15,000 nt of DNA from Thalassiosira profunda (lineage: Eukaryota > Bacillariophyta > Thalassiosirophyceae > Thalassiosirales > Thalassiosiraceae): the NCBI GenBank assembly GCA_036939355.1, contig JALLAP010000026.1, positions 7,501 through 22,500 of the forward strand. The letters run 5' to 3'. The translations under genes and the position numbers were made by a program. The stretch's first letter is position 1; every line of letters begins with the position of its first letter. Positions 10,097-15,000 of this stretch are shown here, piece by piece. Under the pieces are notes generated by a model, which worked only from the letters and a program-made list of their open reading frames with translations, was not told the origin of the DNA and searched no databases.

Positions 10097-10156
10097 AATA
10101 ATTTAATTTTTGAGAAAGAGAATGATTAAATTCTCTTTTTCAAAAATTAAATTATT
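10097..10156. terminator. Bidirectional stem-loop between convergent rps2 and rpl12
   Basis: Arms 10097-10123 and 10130-10156 are inverted copies of 27 bases around a 6-base loop (10124-10129). The single mismatch would be a G-U pair in one of the two transcripts. The loop-proximal part pairs GAGAAAGAGAAT with ATTCTCTTTTTC, and the base of the stem is A/T only. It starts 57 bases after the rps2 stop and overlaps the rpl12 stop codon by two bases. Its position between two convergent units suggests it stops transcription or stabilises the 3' ends of both mRNAs. Confidence 0.75.
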
Positions 10157-10541
10157 ATGTTAATGAAACTTTTCCACCAGCTTCTTCAATTTGTTTTTTT
10201 GCATCTTCGGCTGCATCTTTACTTAATGCTTCTTGAACCATTTTAGGTGCTGATTCTACAAGTTCTTTTGCTTCTTTTAAACCTAATCCTGTTAAAGTTC
10301 GAACAACCTTTAACACTGCGATTTTTTTATCAGCTGGAACTTCATCTAACATAACAGTAAATTCTGTTTTTTCTTCTGCTTCTTCAGCAGCAGCTGGAGC
10401 AGCAGCCATCATAACCCCACCACCAACACTTGCAGATGCATCAACACCAAACGTTTCTTCGATTGCTGTTACTAATTCTGATGCTTCTAATAAAGTTAAT
10501 GTTTTTAACTCTTCAACAATTTGATTAATTTTGTCTGACAT
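10155..10541 (-). CDS. rpl12: Ribosomal protein L7/L12
   Basis: Stalk protein of the plastid 50S subunit; dimers bind L10 and recruit and activate translational GTPases. The 128-residue product has the family's three parts: an N-terminal dimerisation helix region (about 1-31, [20 protein letters not shown]), an Ala/Glu-rich flexible hinge (about 34-57), and the C-terminal factor-binding domain (about 58-128) with [20 protein letters not shown] and the terminal GGKVSL. It is the last gene of the rpl11-rpl1-rpl12 cluster, 60 bases after rpl1. rpl10, which sits between rpl1 and rpl12 in bacteria, is absent here and is usually nuclear in algae. No Shine-Dalgarno sequence is visible before the ATG. 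The stop codon overlaps the shared terminator hairpin. Confidence 0.98.
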   Translation of the reverse strand: MSDKINQIVEELKTLTLLEASELVTAIEETFGVDASASVGGGVMMAAAPAAAEEAEEKTEFTVMLDEVPADKKIAVLKVVRTLTGLGLKEAKELVESAPKMVQEALSKDAAEDAKKQIEEAGGKVSLT

Positions 10542-10601
10542 AAAATTTTTTATTTAAAATGTATATATTTAATTATTAATTGTTCACTTAATTGTAATTC
10601 A

Positions 10602-11294
10602 CTAATCAAAAGCATTCAAATCTAATTGAATAGATGGCCCCATACTTGTACAAATAAATAAACTTTTAAAGTATTTACCCTTTACACCAGAAGGACGATT
10701 TTGTTCTATAGATTGATATAATGATGTTAAATTTTCAATTAGCTGATTTTTTGAAAAATCTGCTTTTCCAAAACTTACATGAACAACACCTGCTTTATCT
10801 GCTTTATATTCAAATTTTCCTTTTTTGAATTCAGATAATGTTTCCGTTAAACTTGTACTAACAGTACCTGATTTTGGTGAGGGCATCAATCCTTTTGGCC
10901 CTAAAACTCGGCCAAGTTTTGCTAATTTTGGCATCATATCAGGTGTTGCAACTAATAAGTCAAAATTAATATTACCTTGACTGATATCATCAATTAATTC
11001 TTGACTACCAACGATATCCGCTCCACCTTCTTTTGCCTCATTAAAATTTGCTTCGTTTGTTAAAACAGCAATACGTATTGATTTTCCTACTCCATGCGGT
11101 AATGTTACAGTTGTCCGTAATTGTTGATCTGCATATTTTGGATCAATATTTAAATTAGCGTGTAATTCAACAGATTCAATAAATTTAGCTGTAGCAGTTT
11201 CTTGAAGCAAATTAATTGCTTCTTCTAAACTTGAATGAACAGCATTTTTAATTTTTTTAAGGTTTTCGTTTTGACGTTTGGATAATTTTCGCAT
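10602..11294 (-). CDS. rpl1: Ribosomal protein L1
   Basis: Large-subunit protein L1, which binds the mobile L1 stalk of 23S rRNA and helps release deacylated tRNA. In bacteria it also represses its own L11-L1 mRNA. The 230-residue length is typical. The family signature is at about residues 120-145 (MMPKLAKLGRVLGPKGLMPS followed by PKSGTV). Other landmarks are LPHGVGKSIRIAVLT (65-79), KAGVVHVSFGKADF and the C-terminal segment with RPSGVKGKYFKSLFICTSMGP. It lies 35 bases downstream of rpl11 and 60 bases upstream of rpl12 on the same strand. The purine-rich AAGAAAG before the ATG is only a weak ribosome-binding site. No truncation or missing signature residue is seen. Confidence 0.98.
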   Translation of the reverse strand: MRKLSKRQNENLKKIKNAVHSSLEEAINLLQETATAKFIESVELHANLNIDPKYADQQLRTTVTLPHGVGKSIRIAVLTNEANFNEAKEGGADIVGSQELIDDISQGNINFDLLVATPDMMPKLAKLGRVLGPKGLMPSPKSGTVSTSLTETLSEFKKGKFEYKADKAGVVHVSFGKADFSKNQLIENLTSLYQSIEQNRPSGVKGKYFKSLFICTSMGPSIQLDLNAFD

Positions 11295-11329
11295 ATAATT
11301 TCTTTCTTAAAAACTTACAAACTTAAATA

Positions 11330-11755
11330 TTAGTCTATAACTGTAATACCCATATTTCGGGCAGTTCCTTCAACAATTCTTATTGCACTACTTATCTTAG
11401 TAGTATTCAAATCTGGTAATTTAATATTAGCGATCTCTTCTAATTGGGCTTTTGTTACTGATCCAACATTTACTCGGTTTGGAGTTGATGAACCTTTTTT
11501 AACTTTTGCAGCATTAGCTAATAAAACAGATGCAGGCGGTGTTTTAAGAAGAAAAGTATAACTTCGATCTTCATAAACTGAAATTTCGACTGGAATAATA
11601 AGTCCAGCTTTTTCAGTTGTTCGAGCATTATATTCTTTACAAAAGGCTGCAATGTTTACACCATGTTGACCTAAAGCTGGTCCTACAGGAGGAGCAGGTG
11701 TAGCTTTTCCAGCAGGTAATGCTAATTTAATCAATGCAGTTATTTTCTTTGGCAT
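11330..11755 (-). CDS. rpl11: Ribosomal protein L11
   Basis: Large-subunit protein L11, which binds the GTPase-associated region of 23S rRNA and forms the stalk base beside L12. The 141-residue length matches bacterial L11. The proline-rich N-terminal domain that contacts factors and thiopeptide antibiotics is intact ([16 protein letters not shown], residues 20-35), and the rRNA-binding C-terminal domain ends in the usual GTARNMGI segment. It is the first gene of the minus-strand rpl11-rpl1-rpl12 cluster, preserving the bacterial rplK-rplA order. The leader between trnW and its ATG contains a stem-loop that could be regulatory. There is no convincing Shine-Dalgarno sequence. Confidence 0.98.
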   Translation of the reverse strand: MPKKITALIKLALPAGKATPAPPVGPALGQHGVNIAAFCKEYNARTTEKAGLIIPVEISVYEDRSYTFLLKTPPASVLLANAAKVKKGSSTPNRVNVGSVTKAQLEEIANIKLPDLNTTKISSAIRIVEGTARNMGITVID

Positions 11756-11818
11756 ATAATTTTATTTTTATTTCTTAATAAAATAGAGATATATAATTTT
11801 AACTTTAATTAACTAAAA

Positions 11819-11870
11819 AAAGATTTAACATTTTTAAAAGTCCGCACTCTCACTCCACGTTTAAATCTTT
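11819..11870 (-). promoter_or_regulatory. Stem-loop with GC-rich loop in the rpl11 leader
   Basis: On the minus strand AAAGATTTAA (11870-11861) pairs with TTAAATCTTT (11828-11819), giving 10 bp. An extra C-G pair (11859 with 11829) forms if one A is bulged. The stem runs into a T-run (T7 over 11821-11815). The loop holds a 20-base island (11840-11859) that is 13/20 G+C, very unlike its surroundings; on the minus strand it is purine-rich (contains GGAGTGAGAG and TGCGGAC). It could be an attenuator or protein-binding leader of the rpl11 cluster, a terminator for trnW, or a small RNA. The stem and the island are seen; the role is inference. Confidence 0.45.
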
Positions 11871-11891
11871 ACAAAATTAATTAGTTACGGA

Positions 11892-11911
11892 AATTTTAAA
11901 CAATTAAAATT
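11892..11911. repeat. Small A/T inverted repeat downstream of trnW
   Basis: AATTTTAA and TTAAAATT form an 8-bp perfect inverted repeat around ACAA. It lies 40 bases past the 3' end of trnW on the minus strand. All pairs are A-T and no strong T-run follows, so it is at best a weak 3'-end signal and may be chance. Confidence 0.25.
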
Positions 11912-11950
11912 CTATTTTCTAACACACACCTCTTCTTTTTTAAGAGAAAC

Positions 11951-12022
11951 GCGCCCTGAAGGACTTGAACCCTCGACATCTAATTTTGGAGACTAGCGTT
12001 CTACCAACTGAACTAAGGACGC
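11951..12022 (-). tRNA. trnW: tRNA-Trp (anticodon CCA)
   Basis: Read on the minus strand this is a complete 72-base cloverleaf. The acceptor stem GCGTCCT pairs with AGGGCGC (one G-U). The D stem is GTTC/GAAC and the D loop has the GG of AGTTGGTA. The anticodon loop CTCCAAA has anticodon CCA. The T stem GAGGG/CCTTC carries the loop TTCAAGT. No CCA is encoded and no intron is present. It lies upstream of rpl11 and divergently from dnaB. Confidence 0.97.
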
Positions 12023-12032
12023 ATATTATATT

Positions 12033-12038
12033 AGTATA
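12033..12038 (-). promoter_or_regulatory. Candidate -10 box for trnW
   Basis: TATACT on the minus strand ends 10 bases before the mature 5' end of trnW. The best -35 is poor: a T-run at 17 bases, or TTGTTT at 20 bases. A TATAAT on the plus strand (12035-12040) overlaps it and faces dnaB, but it has no recognisable -35. Confidence 0.35.
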
Positions 12039-12102
12039 ATAATAAATATATCTTTAAAAAACAAGGTTTCTTATTTTAAATTAAGGCAAAATCTAAATTT
12101 TA

Positions 12103-13476
12103 ATGAATATGAAAAAGTTTAATAGTAAGATACAGTTTTCAATTTCAGATACTCCTTTACCACATAACTTTGTAGCAGAAAAAATTATCCTAAGTTGTTT
12201 ATTAATTAATTATGAAGCAATTGAAATTACAATAAAAACTGTTCGAGTTGAAACTTTTTACTTTATAAATCACCAAGAAATTTATAAAGCTATTGTAGAA
12301 ATGTACCGCAAAAAACTTCCTATAAATGTATTTTCAGTAAATAATTTTTTAAAAGAAAATGGTTGTTTAAATAAAATTGGAGGTACCAAAGTTTTATTAG
12401 AACTTCTTAATCAAATTCCTAATTTAGTCTACTTAGAAGAGTATATTCAATTAATCCAAGACAAATTTTTACGACGTTCATTAATTAATTTAGGTTATGA
12501 AGCAATTAATTCAGCATATATAACAAACATCCCATTAGAAACAATTTTAAATGATTTTGAAAAAAAATCCTTTAAATTAACAAATGAATTAAGAGAAGAA
12601 AAAAAATTGACTACGGCGGAATTATTTTCACATGTTTTTTTAGAACTAAAAGAAAAAGCTTTAAAACCTGAATTACCAGGATTAGGGTCTGGGTTTTATG
12701 ACTTGGATTCATTGACACAAGGTTTCCAAAAATCAGATTTAATTATCCTTGCTGGACGGCCTTCTATGGGAAAAACAGCTCTTGTTTTAAATATAACAGA
12801 AAATATACTTAAAAAATATAAAGTACCAATACTATTTTTTAGCCTTGAGATGTCAAAAGAACAATTAATATATCGTTTGCTTTCAAATGAAACAGGAATA
12901 AGTCAAACGCGTTTAAAAATTGGAAATTTATATAAAGAAGATTGGCATGAATTAAAAGAAAGTATTCAAAATTATTCTCGCTTACCATTTTTTATTGATG
13001 ATCAGGCAAATTTAACAACTCAAGATATTCGTTCTAAAATAAAAAAGATCTTATTTGAACAGAACAAAATTGGATTAATTGTTATTGATTATTTACAATT
13101 ACTTTTAAATTCAAAATTAAAATCTGAAAATCGTGTTCAAGAACTCTCGCAAATTACTAGAACACTTAAAAATATTGCAAAAGAGTTTCAAATACCAGTT
13201 ATTGCGTTATCTCAATTAAGTAGAAATGTTGAAAATAGAATTAATAAACGACCGGTTTTATCTGATTTACGTGAAAGTGGCTCAATCGAACAAGATGCAG
13301 ATTTAGTATTAATGTTGTATAGAGAGAATTACTATAACCCGATGATTGAGAAAAATGAAAAAATTACGCCTGCCGAATTAATAATTGCAAAACACCGTAA
13401 TGGTCCATTGGGTATAATTGAACTATCATTCCAAAATGATCCCACTAAATTTTTTAACACTGTTTCTACTTCGTAA
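12103..13476 (+). CDS. dnaB: Replicative DNA helicase DnaB
   Basis: Hexameric ATP-driven helicase that unwinds plastid DNA at the replication fork; red-lineage plastids often keep the gene. The product is 457 residues, normal for bacterial DnaB. The N-terminal helical domain runs from about residue 18 (LPHNFVAEKIILSCLL) to about 115, followed by a linker and a RecA-type ATPase domain. Walker A is GRPSMGKTA (218-226) and Walker B is LIVIDYLQLL with D329. The later motifs are LSQLSRNVENR (around Q371) and DLRESGSIEQDADLVLML (388-405). There is no intein, although some red-algal, cryptophyte and raphidophyte plastid DnaB proteins carry one. A second in-frame ATG lies two codons downstream, so the start is uncertain by two residues. 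No ribosome-binding site is clear. trnF begins five bases after the stop on the opposite strand. Confidence 0.97.
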   Translation: MNMKKFNSKIQFSISDTPLPHNFVAEKIILSCLLINYEAIEITIKTVRVETFYFINHQEIYKAIVEMYRKKLPINVFSVNNFLKENGCLNKIGGTKVLLELLNQIPNLVYLEEYIQLIQDKFLRRSLINLGYEAINSAYITNIPLETILNDFEKKSFKLTNELREEKKLTTAELFSHVFLELKEKALKPELPGLGSGFYDLDSLTQGFQKSDLIILAGRPSMGKTALVLNITENILKKYKVPILFFSLEMSKEQLIYRLLSNETGISQTRLKIGNLYKEDWHELKESIQNYSRLPFFIDDQANLTTQDIRSKIKKILFEQNKIGLIVIDYLQLLLNSKLKSENRVQELSQITRTLKNIAKEFQIPVIALSQLSRNVENRINKRPVLSDLRESGSIEQDADLVLMLYRENYYNPMIEKNEKITPAELIIAKHRNGPLGIIELSFQNDPTKFFNTVSTS

Positions 13477-13480
13477 TAAA

Positions 13481-13553
13481 TGCCCAGACCCAGATTCGAA
13501 CTGGGGACACGAGGATCTTCAATCCACTGCTCTACCAACTGAGCTATCCGGGC
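13481..13553 (-). tRNA. trnF: tRNA-Phe (anticodon GAA)
   Basis: Read on the minus strand this is a 73-base cloverleaf. The acceptor stem GCCCGGA pairs with TCTGGGC (one G-U), with discriminator A. The D stem is GCTC/GAGC, the anticodon loop TTGAAGA gives anticodon GAA, and the T stem CCCAG/CTGGG carries the loop TTCGAAT. The anticodon stem GTGGA/TCCTC has a U-U mismatch at its second pair, and position 37 is G rather than the common A. No CCA is encoded. The gene is tail-to-tail with dnaB and transcribed away from ffs. Its promoter lies inside the adjacent palindrome and implies a 5' leader of only a few bases. Confidence 0.97.
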
Positions 13554-13562
13554 TTATTAAAT

Positions 13563-13591
13563 ATTATACTACATTCTATTGAAAATAACAA
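13563..13591 (-). promoter_or_regulatory. Promoter of trnF
   Basis: On the minus strand TTGTTA (13591-13586) and a perfect TATAAT (13568-13563) are separated by 17 bases. Transcription would start near 13555-13557, a few bases before the mature tRNA end at 13553. The box quality, spacing and distance to a certain gene all agree. Confidence 0.75.
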
Positions 13592-13599
13592 GATTAATC

Positions 13600-13628
13600 T
13601 TGTTATTTTCAATAGAATGTAGTATAAT
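13600..13628 (+). promoter_or_regulatory. Promoter of ffs, mirror copy of the trnF promoter
   Basis: The same TTGTTA (13600-13605), 17-base spacer and TATAAT (13623-13628) occur on the plus strand through the palindrome. The predicted start near 13634-13636 coincides with the first base of the terminal helix of the SRP RNA at 13636. Confidence 0.75.
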
Positions 13629-13635
13629 ATTTAAT

Positions 13636-13738
13636 AGATATAGTAATTAATATAATTTACTTAAAAAAATCTAAATATGTCAGGATTGTAAAATAGCAGC
13701 ATAAGATTTAGAAAGTATCTTAGTATTGTACTATATCT
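13636..13738 (+). ncRNA. ffs: Plastid signal recognition particle RNA (4.5S-like)
   Basis: This is the RNA of the plastid SRP, which binds SRP54 (Ffh) to target thylakoid proteins during translation. Domain IV is recognisable: TCAGG (13680-13684), ATT, tetraloop GTAA (13688-13691), AAT, AGCAG (13695-13699). This aligns base for base with the bacterial arrangement TCAGG-NNN-GGAA-NNN-AGCAG, with a GNRA-type loop and A/T closing pairs. Below it TCTAAAT (13670-13676) pairs with ATTTAGA (13706-13712). The RNA ends close as AGATATAGTA (13636-13645) with TACTATATCT (13729-13738), 10 bp. The length of about 103 bases suits a 4.5S-type molecule. The 5' end agrees with the promoter in the palindrome; the exact ends are inferred from the terminal helix. 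Confidence 0.88.
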
Positions 13739-13747
13739 ACTTTTAAA

Positions 13748-13766
13748 ACAAATTTATTAAATTTGT
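13748..13766 (+). terminator. Candidate 3' hairpin of ffs
   Basis: ACAAATTT (13748-13755) and AAATTTGT (13759-13766) form an 8-bp stem with a 3-base loop, starting 10 bases past the SRP RNA terminal helix. A T6 run follows only at 13777-13782, so it is a weak intrinsic terminator. It could instead be a 3'-end stability element. Confidence 0.4.
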
Positions 13767-13991
13767 AAAGATAAAGTTTTTTATATTAAATTAGTAATTC
13801 ATACCTACTATTATCAGTACGGTTTTAAATTTGTAAATAAAATAATAACAATAAATTTTAACAAGATAGGGTGAAATTTTTTTGAACTTAAAAAATCTAT
13901 AAGATTAAAAAATTAATAGATAGTTAGGTTTGTGACGAAATATTTACTCAAATTCAAATACTTTAATTATCTCATATTCTAATAGTTATAA
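13767..13991. other. AT-rich spacer without a recognisable gene
   Basis: These 225 bases between ffs and the 3' end of ycf45 contain no open frame longer than a few codons from an ATG on either strand. I see no tRNA cloverleaf and no tmRNA or RNase P RNA motif. The only parts that are not mostly A/T are short (around 13801-13825, 13864-13874 and 13923-13940). It probably holds the ycf45 3' untranslated region. Confidence 0.6.
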
Positions 13992-15000
13992 TTAAGAAAT
14001 AAAAAATTGTAGTAATCTCATAATTTGATAAATACTTCTTTGATTTATTGTATAAATTGGGATATTTCGTTTATTTGCTAAGTTTTTTAGTCGAAAATTT
14101 CGTCTCAAATGTTTTTTTAAACCTATTATAAGATTTGCTTGTTTAATTTGAGTTGTAATGATAATTTTATCATTAAATTTTAGTAAAATTTCTCGTATTA
14201 AATTCTTTGATAAAGAATATGGATAAATAATAAGAGTTGTATTTTTTAAAGTTAATGAACTAAGACTTTTTGGTTTGTCCATTTCAAACCAATTTCTATG
14301 AATTGAAATCATTTCTTTATTTAAAAACCGAGAGTTTTTGGTTAGAAAATCTTTTTGTAACTTTTTATAATTAATAATTAATTTTTCATTTTTTTTTATA
14401 TTACGAATTTGTGAAATATTAAAATTTCCACGTAATATTAAATCAACCGAATTTTCAATATTTTCATGAATTGTCCAAGAATATATATTATTAACTTCAA
14501 TTGCAAGCTGAAATGCAGGATATGATTTTCGTTCTAAAATACTTTTTTGTGTTCCACGTCGTTTAGCTTCTTCGTCACTTATTGTCACATACTGAATCCC
14601 ACCTATTAAATCAGAGAGTGAAGGATTTTTAATTAAATTTTCTAAACAATTCCCATGGGTTGTCCCTACTAATTGAACACCTTTTTCTGCAATCGTTCTT
14701 GCAGCTAACGCTTCTAATTCTGTTCCAATTTCATCAATAACGATTACTTGAGGCATATGATTTTCAATAGCTTCGAACATTATTTTATACTGAAGTTCAG
14801 TTTTTGGAACTTGCATACGACGGGCTCTGCCGATACCACGATGAGGTACATCACTCTCCCCAGCAATTTCATTAGATGTATCAATAATTATAACTCGCTT
14901 TTCCATTTCATCTGAAAGGACACGTGCAATTTCACGAATAATTGTTGTTTTCCCAACCCCAGGTTTTCCTAGTATTAGAATAGATTTTCCAGATTCAAGT
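13992..15000 (-). CDS. ycf45: Ycf45, AAA/P-loop ATPase of unknown role, 5' partial
   Basis: Conserved plastid and cyanobacterial ATPase of the Ycf45 family, related to the SpoIIIAA-type P-loop proteins; its role is not established. The gene enters from the right edge: the frame stays open from 14999, and 31 codons lie upstream of the first internal ATG (14906). Those codons contain the Walker A motif GKPGVGKTT (14969-14943), so that ATG cannot be the true start. Further motifs are [29 protein letters not shown], Walker [14 protein letters not shown], and GTTHGN, which fits a sensor position. The C-terminal third (about the last 110 residues) is basic, with [19 protein letters not shown] and [11 protein letters not shown], resembling the post-ATPase domain of the cyanobacterial family. 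A separate C-terminal R3H domain, found in longer homologues, is not evident. About 335 residues are visible before the TAA. Confidence 0.92.
   Translation of the reverse strand, partial: LESGKSILILGKPGVGKTTIIREIARVLSDEMEKRVIIIDTSNEIAGESDVPHRGIGRARRMQVPKTELQYKIMFEAIENHMPQVIVIDEIGTELEALAARTIAEKGVQLVGTTHGNCLENLIKNPSLSDLIGGIQYVTISDEEAKRRGTQKSILERKSYPAFQLAIEVNNIYSWTIHENIENSVDLILRGNFNISQIRNIKKNEKLIINYKKLQKDFLTKNSRFLNKEMISIHRNWFEMDKPKSLSSLTLKNTTLIIYPYSLSKNLIREILLKFNDKIIITTQIKQANLIIGLKKHLRRNFRLKNLANKRNIPIYTINQRSIYQIMRLLQFFIS

Larger units (their letters stand above)
13555..13636. repeat. 82-bp perfect palindrome between trnF and ffs
   Basis: Bases 13555-13595 are the exact reverse complement of 13596-13636: 41 bp per arm, no loop and no mismatch, centred in AAGATT/AATCTT. 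The flanking bases 13554 and 13637 no longer pair. It fills the space between the 5' end of trnF and the start of the SRP RNA. Each arm carries a -35/-10 pair, so the palindrome is a symmetric divergent promoter. It could extrude as a cruciform or form one long hairpin if transcribed through. Confidence 0.95.

Noticed and set aside
11813..11832. Five-codon frame ATG TTA AAT CTT TTT TAG as a leader peptide of rpl11
   Set aside because: Too short to judge in AT-rich DNA, with no regulatory codon pattern and no spaced ribosome-binding site.
12035..12040. TATAAT on the plus strand as a dnaB promoter
   Set aside because: No -35 match is found at normal spacing, and such boxes are common by chance in this sequence.
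13332..13538. Minus-strand open frame of 68 codons over the dnaB end and trnF
   Set aside because: Its start lies inside the tRNA-Phe sequence and the rest is antisense to dnaB.
13767..13991. Possible tmRNA, RNase P RNA or further tRNA
   Set aside because: No cloverleaf, tag-peptide frame or RNase P signature motif could be found on either strand.
14904..14906. ATG as the ycf45 start codon
   Set aside because: The 31 upstream codons in the same frame encode the Walker A motif, which belongs to the protein.

Overview
This window is a piece of a plastid (chloroplast) genome of the red lineage, most likely from a diatom or a close ochrophyte relative. The support is a strongly AT-rich sequence with short spacers and no introns, cyanobacterial-type genes, RNA polymerase beta' split into rpoC1 and rpoC2, and genes that red-lineage plastids keep but green plastids mostly lack (rpl1, rpl11, rpl12, dnaB, ycf45 and a plastid SRP RNA). 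The narrower placement in diatoms is inferred from gene content and recalled gene order and was not tested by alignment.

Layout. Bases 1-10039 (+) hold the RNA polymerase cluster: rpoB (5' end outside the window), rpoC1, rpoC2, then rps2. The first three are tightly packed and probably co-transcribed. rps2 follows an 80-base spacer that has its own candidate promoter, a hairpin and a Shine-Dalgarno sequence. The convergent cluster rpl11-rpl1-rpl12 is on the minus strand (11755 down to 10155). It meets rps2 at a 27-bp inverted repeat that probably ends both transcripts. trnW(CCA) lies upstream of rpl11 on the same strand. The trnW-rpl11 spacer holds a stem-loop whose loop is unusually GC-rich.

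On the plus strand dnaB (12103-13476) encodes the plastid replicative helicase. trnF(GAA) follows on the minus strand. Next comes an 82-bp perfect palindrome (13555-13636). By symmetry it carries one sigma70-type promoter facing trnF and an identical one facing right. The right-facing promoter leads into an RNA gene that open-reading-frame searches cannot see: ffs, the plastid SRP RNA, recognised from its domain IV motif and terminal helix. A spacer with no gene follows, then ycf45 on the minus strand, cut off by the window end just upstream of its Walker A motif.

Together the genes cover transcription (rpoB, rpoC1, rpoC2), translation (rps2, the L1/L11/L12 stalk proteins, tRNA-Trp, tRNA-Phe), DNA replication (dnaB), co-translational protein targeting (ffs) and one conserved ATPase of unknown role (ycf45). 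I see no mobile element, CRISPR array, frameshift or foreign-looking gene. The most unusual structures are the palindromic divergent promoter with the adjoining SRP RNA, and the leader stem-loop upstream of rpl11.
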